From Pseudomonas paraversuta (GTDB lineage Bacteria > Pseudomonadota > Gammaproteobacteria > Pseudomonadales > Pseudomonadaceae), in the NCBI RefSeq assembly GCF_904063065.1, contig NZ_CAJFCL010000017.1:1-37223 (forward strand): a DNA stretch of 37,223 bases, read 5' to 3'. Under the pieces are notes generated by a model that made no database searches, was not told the origin of the DNA, and saw only the letters and a program-made list of their open reading frames with translations. Positions within the stretch are counted from its first letter, which is position 1; each line of letters starts with the position of its first letter. Positions 23,868-32,274 of the stretch are shown piece after piece. Position numbers and translations under genes: made by a program.

Positions 23868-24004
23868 AGTTCTTCAACCCCTGCGGGGGTTGGTGGCGTA
23901 ACGCCTAGTCCGCTTTGACGATGATCAGCAGCGCGCCAGGCCGGATTATTCGTCATACAGCGCCCGCGCATTCGCGCAGCGAGAGACTGACGGAGAACAG
24001 ACGG

Positions 24005-25192
24005 ATGGATCAGATACGAGAGAAAAGTCCGATAGAGCTTGAGCTGCTGGAACGCGCGCGCAATCTGATACCTGCGCTAAAAAGCCGTTCAGCCCAGGCG
24101 GACAAGGATTGCAAACTGCCCGACGATACCGTTCGCGACATGCAGGAGGCCGGCTTGTTTCGTGCCCTGCAGCCGAAGATGTGGGGCGGTCATGAAGTGG
24201 ATCTGCGCACCTTCTTTGAAATTCAGATGATCCTGGCCGAGGGCTGCATGTCCACTGCCTGGGTCTTTGGTGTGGTCGGTGTTCACCCGTGGCAACTGGC
24301 GCGTTACCCGGTAGAAGCACAACGCGATGTCTGGGGCGAAGACAGCTCCACGCTGGTGGCTTCGACCTATATGCCTGTGGCCAAAGTGACTCCGGTCAAG
24401 GGCGGATACCGGGTCAGCGGGCGCTGGGGTTTCTCCAGTGGCAGCCAGCATGCGCAATGGTGCCTGCTGGGCGGCATCGTGCCGCAAGATGAAACCGGAC
24501 CGACCGAACACGGCACCTTCCTGATCCCGGCTTCTGACTATCGGATCGAACAGAACTGGGACGTACTGGGCCTGCGCGGCAGCGGCAGTCACGACATCAT
24601 CGTTGAAGATGCCTTTGTCCCTGCACACCGGGTGCAACGCACCAACAACTACAGCATCGAAGCCACCCCGGGACGGCTGGTCAACACCAACCCGATGTAC
24701 TCCATCCCGTTTGCCCAGGTATTTGCCCGCGCGGTATCCACCTCGGCGCTGGGTGCATTGCAAGGGGCGATCAACGAGTTCCGGACCAACGCCGCTGCGC
24801 ATATCGGCAAGCATGGCGCCAAAACCGCCGAAGACCCGGCAGCCCAGGCGGCAGTCGCCGAGGCCACCATCACCGTTGATTCGCTCAAGCTGGTGCTGAT
24901 GCGCAATTACGCACACCTCATGGCGCTGGCTGCTGCAGGCGAGTATCCGGACGTTGAAACCCGCCTGTTGTATCGCTACCAGTCATCCCATGTGACCAAT
25001 GTCTGCGCCGACCGGGTCAGCGACCTGCTGCGTTGCATGGCAGCCTCGGGTTTGTACAACACCAACCCGGTGGCCCGTTATTTCCGCGACCTGCATCAGG
25101 CGCGCGGGCATATCGCCAACAACGAGGCGGCCTATCGCCGCAGCTATGGCGTGGTGCAATTGGGTTTACCCAACTCGGACCCTTTTGTTTGA
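24005..25192 (+). CDS. Flavin-dependent monooxygenase, acyl-CoA-dehydrogenase fold, HsaA/TesA1 type
   Basis: Oxygenase component of a two-component flavin monooxygenase that hydroxylates a phenol ortho to its hydroxyl, giving a catechol. The reduced flavin would come from the divergently encoded flavin reductase. The 395-residue product matches the length of HsaA (394) and shares by eye the blocks QPKMWGGHEVD, GVVGVHPWQLA, DVWGEDSST, GLRGSGSHDI and the terminal LPNSDPFV. Related C2 components of 4-hydroxyphenylacetate hydroxylase are longer and less alike in these blocks. The ATG at 24005 has GGAGAA upstream; the frame is open earlier (to 23915) but without a ribosome site. In steroid degradation HsaA/TesA1 acts on 3-HSA, but the phenol used here is not proven. 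Confidence 0.9.
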   Translation: MDQIREKSPIELELLERARNLIPALKSRSAQADKDCKLPDDTVRDMQEAGLFRALQPKMWGGHEVDLRTFFEIQMILAEGCMSTAWVFGVVGVHPWQLARYPVEAQRDVWGEDSSTLVASTYMPVAKVTPVKGGYRVSGRWGFSSGSQHAQWCLLGGIVPQDETGPTEHGTFLIPASDYRIEQNWDVLGLRGSGSHDIIVEDAFVPAHRVQRTNNYSIEATPGRLVNTNPMYSIPFAQVFARAVSTSALGALQGAINEFRTNAAAHIGKHGAKTAEDPAAQAAVAEATITVDSLKLVLMRNYAHLMALAAAGEYPDVETRLLYRYQSSHVTNVCADRVSDLLRCMAASGLYNTNPVARYFRDLHQARGHIANNEAAYRRSYGVVQLGLPNSDPFV

Positions 25193-25234
25193 TCGAGTAA
25201 TGACTTTCTGACCTCAGCGGATGGCATAACAATA

Positions 25235-26983
25235 ATGACGGCTCAAGTTCAGTCTCAGTCCAGCTATGACGTAATCGTGGTCGGCTCCGGTGCGGGGGCG
25301 ATGACCTCGGCCCTGTTTGCTGCCGATCAGGGCCTTTCAGTTCTGATTGTCGAGAAGAGCGACAAATACGGCGGTACTTCGGCAATTTCCGGCGGCGGTA
25401 TCTGGATTCCGAACAACCATTACTTCGCTGCCATCGGCGGGCGGGACAGCGCTGAGCTGTCAATGCAATACCTCAAGGCCGCTACCGGCGAACACGGCGA
25501 TCCGGTGCGCCTGCAGGCGTATCTGGATAACGCTGCGCCGATGATCAAAAAGCTCACCGCCAATAGCCGGGTGCGCTATGCCGTGGCCGACAAATATCCG
25601 GATTATTACCCGCAACTGCCCGGCGCCTTGCCGGGCGGGCGGACCCTTGACCCCGAGCTGTTCGACACCAGTTTGCTCGAAGAAGAACTGCCCAACCTGC
25701 GCAAGCCTTCGCCCTCGACTCTGCTGATGGGGCGTATTGCCTGGACTGCCCGCGATGCACACAAGGCCATGGCCCGCAGCTTCGGTTGGCAATGGCTGAT
25801 CTTCAGGCTGATGGCTCGCTACAAGATGGACTTCAAGTGGCGGCGCAAGAGCAAGTACGACCGTCGTGCGGCACTGGGCAGTTCCCTGGTGGCGTCCCTG
25901 CGTCGCTCGCTGATGGATCGCAATGTGCCGTTGTGGCTCAACACCGATTTCCAGGACGTGCTGCTGGACGGTGATCGCGTTTGCGGGATCAAGGTCGCCA
26001 CGGGGGGCAAGATTCTCGAACTCAAGGCCCGGCGTGGGGTGATCTTTGGCTCGGGCGGTTTCGAGCAGAATCAGACCCTGCGGGAAAAATTCCTGCCGCA
26101 ACCCACCAAGGCCGGCTGGAGTGCCACGCCACCGGGCAACAACACCGGTGCCGCACTGGAAGCGGGGCTCAATATCGGCGCGGCCACGGCGTTGATGGAC
26201 TGGGCGTGGTGGGCGCCGACCATTGCCGTGCCCGGTGAAGAAAAACCCCGCGGCGTGTTTGCCGAGCGTGCGTTTCCGGGGGCCATTGTGGTCAACAGCC
26301 TGGGCCATCGCTTTGTGAACGAAGCTGCGCCGTATCTTGAATTCGTTGATGCCATGTACAAGGACAACCAGAAAACCGGCGGCCGCACGGTGCCGTCATG
26401 GGTGATCTTTGATGGCCATTTCCGTTTCCATTACGCCATGGGCCCGCTGATGCCGGCCCAGGTGATGCCAGACAGCCGTCTGCGCAAAGAATGGCTCAAT
26501 ACCCTGTACTGGAAGGCCGACAGCCTTGAGCAACTGGCCTTGCAGATTGGCGTTGATGGTGCCGGCTTGATCAGCACCGTAAACAAGGTCAATGAATACG
26601 CGAAAACCGGTGTCGACCTTGACTTCGAACGCGGCGCCAATGTGTTTGACCGTTACTACGGTGACAGCAATATCAAGCCCAATCCGTGCCTGGCGCCGCT
26701 GCGCAAAGGTCCGTATTACGCCATGCGCCTGGATGCCGGAGACATTGGCACCAAGGGCGGATTGCTGACCAACCGCTACGCCCAGGTGGTACGTGAAGAC
26801 GGCCAGCCCATCAGCGGCCTGTATGCCATTGGTAACTGCTCCGCTTCGGTCATGGGTACCAGCTACCCCGGTGCCGGCGGCACCCTTGGCCCGGCCATGA
26901 CCTTTGGCTATATCGCCGCCAACCATATTGCCAGCAGCAACGTACCGGTGGCGGCGGGCGCCATCGCCGAGGCGCTGTCATGA
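25235..26983 (+). CDS. FAD-dependent 3-ketosteroid Delta1-dehydrogenase-like protein (KstD/TesH family)
   Basis: Flavoprotein that introduces a C=C bond next to a ring ketone. KstD enzymes make 1,4-diene-3-ones from 4-ene-3-ones. The 582-residue product has FAD-binding GSGAGA at 17-22 with Glu40, and YGGTSAISGGGIWIPNN at 45-61. A tyrosine-rich YPDYYPQLPG (121-130) follows, and near the C-terminus SYPGAGGTLGPAMTFGY with Tyr544 and Gly548. The Tyr-x3-Gly pair matches the catalytic Tyr487/Gly491 of Rhodococcus KstD1. Length is somewhat above KstD1 (about 510), similar to many proteobacterial members. It starts 42 bases after the monooxygenase gene and its stop overlaps the next ATG by four bases. 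The family also contains enzymes for small cyclohexenones, so steroid specificity is not certain. Confidence 0.88.
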   Translation: MTAQVQSQSSYDVIVVGSGAGAMTSALFAADQGLSVLIVEKSDKYGGTSAISGGGIWIPNNHYFAAIGGRDSAELSMQYLKAATGEHGDPVRLQAYLDNAAPMIKKLTANSRVRYAVADKYPDYYPQLPGALPGGRTLDPELFDTSLLEEELPNLRKPSPSTLLMGRIAWTARDAHKAMARSFGWQWLIFRLMARYKMDFKWRRKSKYDRRAALGSSLVASLRRSLMDRNVPLWLNTDFQDVLLDGDRVCGIKVATGGKILELKARRGVIFGSGGFEQNQTLREKFLPQPTKAGWSATPPGNNTGAALEAGLNIGAATALMDWAWWAPTIAVPGEEKPRGVFAERAFPGAIVVNSLGHRFVNEAAPYLEFVDAMYKDNQKTGGRTVPSWVIFDGHFRFHYAMGPLMPAQVMPDSRLRKEWLNTLYWKADSLEQLALQIGVDGAGLISTVNKVNEYAKTGVDLDFERGANVFDRYYGDSNIKPNPCLAPLRKGPYYAMRLDAGDIGTKGGLLTNRYAQVVREDGQPISGLYAIGNCSASVMGTSYPGAGGTLGPAMTFGYIAANHIASSNVPVAAGAIAEALS

Positions 26984-28725
26984 GCCGGCCCCGTTCCGGC
27001 AGCAATACCAAAATCCTGGCCCCGTTACAGGCCGACCGCCTGGATGGCCGGGGCTGGGACTACAGCTGCGATGTCCTGGTTATCGGTTGGGGCGCCGCCG
27101 GTGCCTGTGCTGCGCTGGAAGCGCGCAGCCAGGGGGCTGAAGTGATTGTTGCCGACCGTTTTACCGGCGGCGGTGCCAGCGCCAAAAGTGGCGGGGTGGT
27201 GTATGCCGGTGGCGGTACCCGCCAACAGCAGGACGCCGGGTTCAGCGATACCCCGCAAGCGATGTTTGACTACCTCAAGCACGAAACCCGGGGCGTGATC
27301 AGCGACGACACCCTGCGCAAGTTTTGCGATGACAGTGCCGACAACCTGCGCTGGCTCGAAAGCCATGGCGCACGCTATGCCCACAGCCTGCCACCGGGTG
27401 GCAAAACCTCATATCCGGCCGATGGCTATTTTCTGTATTACTCCGGCAACGAACTGGTGCCGTCCCATAGTGGCGAGCACCCCGCGGCACCCCGCGGGCA
27501 TCGCACCGTTGGCAAGGGGCAATGCGGTGCCGTGCTCTATGGCCATTTGCAAGCCGCCTGCCTGCGCGCCGGGGTACAACCCTTGTTGCAATCGGCGGCG
27601 CGCCGCCTGGTGGTGGATGACAACGGGCGCGTGCTGGGTGCCGAGCTTTGGCGTTTGCCCGAGGGCACCCGCGAAGCCCGTGTACATGCGCGTCTGGCAG
27701 CCCGCGCCGAGCGCTGGCAAAACTTTGCCCCCGGTTATTGCGATCGCCTGCGGCAAAAGATCAGCCGCCTTGAACGTGACCATGGGCAACCTGTGCTGGT
27801 CCGGGCCCGGCGCGGAGTGATTCTGAGCACCGGCGGTTTTATCTTCAATCGCGATTTGATCCGTGAACATGCCCCCAAATTCCGCCGTAATTTCAAGGTC
27901 GGTGCCACCGGTTGCGATGGTAGCGGCCTGCGCCTCGGACAGTCAGTGGGGGGCAAAAGCGAACGCCTGAGCCGGGTATCGGCCTGGCGCTTTATCAACC
28001 CGCCGTTTTGCTGGCCCAAGGGGATTGTGGTCAACGCCCAGGGGCAGCGTTTCTGCAATGAGGAAGTTTATGGCGCCACCCTGGGCCAGCCGTTGTGCGA
28101 AGAGCAGGGCGGTCAGGCATGGCTGGTGCTGGATGCGCGCTTGCGCAAGCAGGCGATCCGCCAGGCCCTGTTCGGTGGTTACTGGTGGTTTCAGAGCCTG
28201 CCGGCACTGGCCCTGATGCTGCTGCGGGTGCGCAAGGGCGATAACCCTGACCGGCTGGCCCAGGTCTGCGGCATGCAGTCCGGTGAATTGAGCAGCTCGC
28301 TGCGGGGGTATAACGCCGCTGCCCGGGGCGAAGTGGCGGACCCCTTCGGCAAGTCTGAAGGCAGTCGCCAGGTGCTGGATAAAGGCCCCTTCTACGCCTG
28401 CAATATCAGCGTCGACAACCCGGTATTTCCGCTGGGGGCCTTGACCCTGGGCGGGCTTAAAGTCGATGAAAACACGGGCGCGGTGCTGGATGACAACAGC
28501 CAGCCGATTGCCGGGTTGTACAGCGCCGGGCGTACCGCAATAGGCGTGGCCTCACACCTGTATATCAGTGGCCTGTCCCTTGCCGACTGCGTGTTTTCGG
28601 GACGCCGGGCAGGGCGGGCCAGCACCGCTGGCAGTGATCTCGAACGCGATGAACCGGTGGCGGGCCAGCGGGCGTCCACCGGCACTTCTATCCAACAAGG
28701 ACTGCAGCATGAGCACACGAGTTGA
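26980..28725 (+). CDS. FAD-dependent 3-oxo-5alpha-steroid Delta4-dehydrogenase-like protein (Kst4D/TesI family)
   Basis: Flavoprotein of the fumarate reductase/KstD superfamily, expected to desaturate a saturated ring ketone so that, together with the KstD-like partner, the ring becomes a dienone or phenol. The 581-residue product has GWGAAGA at 36-42, the segment GGGASAKSGGVVYAGGGT at 63-80, and a C-terminal FAD loop GRTAIGVASHLYISGLSLAD from residue 517 that is characteristic of Kst4D/TesI-type proteins. It overlaps the KstD-like gene by four bases (ATGA), and the next SDR gene starts 17 bases inside its 3' end. This tight coupling suggests equimolar production. The acidic and Ser/Thr-rich C-terminal tail (last 35 residues) overlaps the SDR start and is probably not structural. 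Confidence 0.86.
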   Translation: MSRPRSGSNTKILAPLQADRLDGRGWDYSCDVLVIGWGAAGACAALEARSQGAEVIVADRFTGGGASAKSGGVVYAGGGTRQQQDAGFSDTPQAMFDYLKHETRGVISDDTLRKFCDDSADNLRWLESHGARYAHSLPPGGKTSYPADGYFLYYSGNELVPSHSGEHPAAPRGHRTVGKGQCGAVLYGHLQAACLRAGVQPLLQSAARRLVVDDNGRVLGAELWRLPEGTREARVHARLAARAERWQNFAPGYCDRLRQKISRLERDHGQPVLVRARRGVILSTGGFIFNRDLIREHAPKFRRNFKVGATGCDGSGLRLGQSVGGKSERLSRVSAWRFINPPFCWPKGIVVNAQGQRFCNEEVYGATLGQPLCEEQGGQAWLVLDARLRKQAIRQALFGGYWWFQSLPALALMLLRVRKGDNPDRLAQVCGMQSGELSSSLRGYNAAARGEVADPFGKSEGSRQVLDKGPFYACNISVDNPVFPLGALTLGGLKVDENTGAVLDDNSQPIAGLYSAGRTAIGVASHLYISGLSLADCVFSGRRAGRASTAGSDLERDEPVAGQRASTGTSIQQGLQHEHTS

Positions 28726-29470
28726 AGGCAAGGTTGCCCTGATCACTGGCGGCGCCAGTGGCGTGGGCAGGGCCAGCGCGCTGCTCCTGGCCCGCGAAGG
28801 CGCGCGCGTGGTGATCAGTGATATCGATGTGGCGTCAGGCCTGGCCCTGGCTGAAGAAATCGGCCCCCAGGCGCTGTTCATCGAGCACGATGCGGCCTGT
28901 GAAGCGCAGTGGACGCGGGTCATCGAAACCATTGGCCAGCGCCATGGCCAGCTGGACATCTTGTTCAACAATGCCGGAATCCTGCTCAAGGGCGACATTG
29001 AAAACACCAGCCTGAGCGACTGGCAGCGGGTGCAGCGGATCAACTCCGACAGCGTATTTCTGGGGTGTCGCGCCGCCATTGGCCTGATGAAACAGGGGGG
29101 CGGCGGTTCGATCATCAATATGTCCTCCATCGCCGGTGTGGCCGGGCGTGATGACTACGCCGCCTATAGCGCCTCCAAAGGTGCCGTAGCAGCGCTGTCG
29201 CGCACCGTGGCGGTGATGTGCCGGCGTCGCAAATATCGCATCCGCTGCAACTCCCTGCACCCGGACGGCATTCTCACCCCCATGACCACGGCCACCCTGC
29301 CGGCGGGCCTGGACCCCTGGAGCCTGACCATCGATGCCGACCCCATGGGACGCATGTGCCTGCCTGAAGATGTCGCTGCCAGTGTGCTGTTTCTTGCCAG
29401 CGACGAGTCACGTGCAATCAACGGTATCGAACTGCGGATCGACAGTGGCCAGTTTGTAATGAGTATTTGA
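28709..29470 (+). CDS. SDR oxidoreductase, 3beta/17beta-hydroxysteroid dehydrogenase-like
   Basis: Classical NAD-dependent short-chain dehydrogenase. The 253-residue product has TGGASGVG at 13-20, the NAD-type Asp38, NNAG at 87-90 and catalytic Asn112, Ser140, Tyr153 and Lys157. Blocks such as NNAGILLKGDIE, INSDSVFLGC, GSIINMSS, YSASKGAVAALSR and NSLHPDGILTPM closely match the 3beta/17beta-hydroxysteroid dehydrogenase of Comamonas testosteroni, which has the same length. Oxidation of a ring alcohol to the ketone needed by the two desaturases is the likely role; cyclohexanol- and cyclopentanol-type dehydrogenases in the same group are alternatives. The ATG at 28709 has AAGGA seven bases upstream, within the end of the preceding gene; the next gene starts one base after its stop. 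Confidence 0.9.
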   Translation: MSTRVEGKVALITGGASGVGRASALLLAREGARVVISDIDVASGLALAEEIGPQALFIEHDAACEAQWTRVIETIGQRHGQLDILFNNAGILLKGDIENTSLSDWQRVQRINSDSVFLGCRAAIGLMKQGGGGSIINMSSIAGVAGRDDYAAYSASKGAVAALSRTVAVMCRRRKYRIRCNSLHPDGILTPMTTATLPAGLDPWSLTIDADPMGRMCLPEDVAASVLFLASDESRAINGIELRIDSGQFVMSI

Positions 29471-29471
29471 T

Positions 29472-30503
29472 ATGAATTCACCTGCCTATATTTCTCTGCG
29501 CGTGGCACAAATCGTCACTGAAACCGCGGACTCCAGATCGCTGGTGTTTGAGGTGCCCCAGGACTTGCGCGAGCGGTTTGCCTATAAGAGCGGCCAGTTT
29601 CTGACCCTGCGGGTGCCGTTTGAAGGCGGCTGGTTGCCGCGTTGCTATTCGTTGTCGAGCACGCCGCTGGTGGATGAACCGCTGCGGGTCACGATCAAGC
29701 AGGTGCGTGACGGTCGCGCTTCCAACTGGTTATGCCAGCAGTTGCGCGAAGGCGACCAACTGCAGGTGCTGGTTCCGGCCGGGGTCTTTGTGCCGCGCCA
29801 TTTCGATGATGATTTCCTGTTGTTTGGCGGCGGTAGCGGGGTAACCCCGGTGCTGTCGATTTTGCGTTCGGCGTTGATCGCCGGCAGCGGTCGGGTCCTG
29901 CTGATCTATGCCAACCGCGACGAGGCCTCGGTGATTTTTGCCGACGAACTCAAGGCCCTGGCCAGCGCCTACCCGCAGCGCCTGCAGGTGATTCACTGGC
30001 TGGACTCGGTACAAGGGATTCCTTCGGTTGCGCAACTGGCGCAAATGGCCAGGCCGTTTGTGCATGCCCAGGCCTTTATCTGTGGTCCGGGGCCGTTCAT
30101 GGATGCCGCTGTCAGTGCTTTGCATGACATTGGTATGGAACATGGGCGCATCCACGTCGAACGTTTTGTTTCGTTGCCGCAAGAGGGCAGCATCGCAGCC
30201 CCGGCCCCGGTCAACACTGATGTAATCGGCAGCCAGCTCTCGGTGCGCCTGGATGGCGAGGAGTTCGAAGTGCCCTGCGCCGAAGGCGAAACGGTGCTCA
30301 ATGCCATGCTGCGCGCCGGGTTGAAACCCCCCAGTTCCTGTCTGGTGGGGTCCTGCGCCACCTGCATGTGCACCGTGGAGCGGGGCAGTGTCGAGATGCT
30401 GCGCAACGATGCCCTTGACCAACAGGAACTCAATGACGGCTGGGTCCTGGCATGCCAGTCCGTGCCCAACAGCGAACACCTGCGGGTGTGCTTCCCCGAA
30501 TAA
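29472..30503 (+). CDS. FAD/2Fe-2S oxidoreductase, KshB-like oxygenase reductase
   Basis: NAD(P)H-dependent electron-transfer protein with the order FAD domain, NAD domain, plant-type ferredoxin domain. The 343-residue product shows RCYSLSS (about 57-63) for FAD binding, GGGSGVTPVLS (about 118-128) for NAD binding, and 2Fe-2S ligands Cys290, Cys295, Cys298 and Cys328. This is the layout of KshB, the reductase of 3-ketosteroid 9alpha-hydroxylase, and also of phenylacetyl-CoA epoxidase PaaE and similar reductases. No Rieske oxygenase (KshA) or other oxygenase partner is encoded beside it in the window. The HsaA-like enzyme uses a flavin reductase and would not need it. Its partner must lie elsewhere. 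It is one base after the SDR stop. Confidence 0.88.
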   Translation: MNSPAYISLRVAQIVTETADSRSLVFEVPQDLRERFAYKSGQFLTLRVPFEGGWLPRCYSLSSTPLVDEPLRVTIKQVRDGRASNWLCQQLREGDQLQVLVPAGVFVPRHFDDDFLLFGGGSGVTPVLSILRSALIAGSGRVLLIYANRDEASVIFADELKALASAYPQRLQVIHWLDSVQGIPSVAQLAQMARPFVHAQAFICGPGPFMDAAVSALHDIGMEHGRIHVERFVSLPQEGSIAAPAPVNTDVIGSQLSVRLDGEEFEVPCAEGETVLNAMLRAGLKPPSSCLVGSCATCMCTVERGSVEMLRNDALDQQELNDGWVLACQSVPNSEHLRVCFPE

Positions 30504-30522
30504 TCAGCCGGACGAGTGATCG

Positions 30523-32073
30523 ATGACTTTCAGCCCTACGACTATTCCCGAGTTACTGCTTGGCGCCGCGCAGCAACACGCAGGACGTACCGCCATTGAA
30601 GAAAACGGCGTGTGCACCGACTACCGCGATTTGCCGCGCCTGGCCCTGGCCGTGACCCGCAGCCTGATGGCCCGGGGCATCGGCAAGGGTGACCGGGTGG
30701 CCATCTGGGCCCCCAATGGCCGGGACTGGATCATTGCGGCACTGGGCATTCATTGCGCAGGGGCGGTAATGGTGCCGGTCAACACCCGGATGAAAGGCAA
30801 CGAGGCAGCGGATATTCTGCAGCGCAGTTCCAGCCGGCTGTTATTCGTCCAGCCGAAGTTTTTAGGCACCGACTACTTGGCCTTGCTCGCCCCGCATCGC
30901 CCGGACAGCCTTGAGGGGCTGGTGCTGCTGGGAGATGCCCCGGCCTGGAATGAATTTCTGGCATCGGGGGCCGGCGTCAGCGAAACCGACGCCAGGCAGC
31001 GGGCCGCCGGGGTCAGTGCCGATGATTTGAGCGACCTGCTGTTTACCTCGGGCACCACCGGTAAACCCAAAGGGGTAATGAGTGCCCACGGGCAGAACAT
31101 CCGGGCATTCAGCGAATACGTGAAGGTGATTGGTTTGCGGGCCGGTGACCGTTATTTGGTGATCAATCCGTTTTTCCATGCTTTCGGCTACAAGGCGGGC
31201 TGGTTGACGTGCTTGCTGGCCGGGGCAACCATTTTGCCGCACCCGGTGTTTGACGCCGAAGCCGTCTTCCAGCGCATTGCGGCCGAGAATATCAACGTAC
31301 TGCCGGGGCCGCCGACCCTGTATCTGTCGATGCTGGCGCACCCCAAACTGGCGCAAACCGACCTCTCGAGCTTGCGCATTGCCGTCACAGGGGCGGCGAC
31401 CATTGCCCCGAGCCTGATCGAACGGATGCGTCGCGAACTGGGCTTTGCGGTGGTCACCACGGCCTACGGCCTCACCGAGTGCGGCGGCCTGGCCACCATT
31501 TGCAACCCGGATGACCCGGCGCAGACCATTGCCAGCACCAGCGGGCGGGCCATTGCCGGCACCGAAGTGAGCATCCGTGATCCGCAAAACCGGGCCCTGG
31601 CAGCGGGGGATACCGGAGAAATCTGCCTGCGAGGTTTTCACGTGATGCAGGGTTACTTTGAAGATCCCCGGGCCACTGCCGAAACCATCGACAGTGAAGG
31701 CTGGTTGCACACCGGCGACATTGGCCAGCTGGATACTGCGGGCAACTTGCGCATCACCGATCGCCTCAAGGACATGTTTATCGTCGGGGGTTTCAACTGC
31801 TACCCGGCGGAAATTGAAGCGGGCCTGATCGAACACCCGGCCATCGCCCAGGTGGCGGTGATTGGCGTGCCGGACGAGCGCATGGGCGAAGTGGGCTGTG
31901 CCTGTGTGGTGCTGCGCCATGAACAGCGGCTGGACGAAGCGGGTTTGATTCTGTGGGCCCGGGAACACATGGCCAACTACAAAGTGCCGCGCATGGTGAG
32001 GTTCTACGAGGCGTTGCCGGTCAATGCATCGAACAAGGTGGCGAAGAATGAGCTGCGGTCCCTGATTGTTTAG
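30523..32073 (+). CDS. Acyl-CoA synthetase (AMP-forming), FadD3-like
   Basis: ANL-superfamily ligase that activates a carboxylic acid to its CoA thioester via an acyl-AMP. The 516-residue product has the P-loop TSGTTGKPKG at 175-184, YGLTE at 315-319, HTGD at 396-399 and the catalytic C-terminal Lys505 (NASNKVAK). The substrate-pocket region NPFFHAFGYKAGWLTC and VLPGPPTLYLSML resembles FadD3, the ligase for the C/D-ring propionate (HIP) in actinobacterial steroid degradation. The true acid is not known; product of the upstream aldehyde dehydrogenase or of the amidase are alternatives. It is 19 bases after the reductase and ends the plus arm. The 201 bases downstream show no clear terminator. 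Confidence 0.88.
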   Translation: MTFSPTTIPELLLGAAQQHAGRTAIEENGVCTDYRDLPRLALAVTRSLMARGIGKGDRVAIWAPNGRDWIIAALGIHCAGAVMVPVNTRMKGNEAADILQRSSSRLLFVQPKFLGTDYLALLAPHRPDSLEGLVLLGDAPAWNEFLASGAGVSETDARQRAAGVSADDLSDLLFTSGTTGKPKGVMSAHGQNIRAFSEYVKVIGLRAGDRYLVINPFFHAFGYKAGWLTCLLAGATILPHPVFDAEAVFQRIAAENINVLPGPPTLYLSMLAHPKLAQTDLSSLRIAVTGAATIAPSLIERMRRELGFAVVTTAYGLTECGGLATICNPDDPAQTIASTSGRAIAGTEVSIRDPQNRALAAGDTGEICLRGFHVMQGYFEDPRATAETIDSEGWLHTGDIGQLDTAGNLRITDRLKDMFIVGGFNCYPAEIEAGLIEHPAIAQVAVIGVPDERMGEVGCACVVLRHEQRLDEAGLILWAREHMANYKVPRMVRFYEALPVNASNKVAKNELRSLIV

Positions 32074-32274
32074 GAACCGCATTTCGATTGCCCGTTACGC
32101 TGTTGCGTGCAACTGCCGGGCCGGTTGGCAGGCAGGTGTTTGGGGCTAACCACCACAGCACCTGCGCTCTGCTCCCAAGCGCCTGTCCCCCCGCTTGAAA
32201 CCGCAGGGTCAATAATCAGCTCTGGCAGAAATACATGTCCGGGTCATGGCAGCAGAACCTTCGATCGGTTTTTA

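Noticed and set aside
24005..25192. Reading the HsaA-like protein as the C2 component of 4-hydroxyphenylacetate hydroxylase or as an acyl-CoA dehydrogenase
   Set aside because: Length and conserved blocks fit HsaA better, and a partner flavin reductase is encoded in the cluster. The C2 option is kept only as a weaker alternative.
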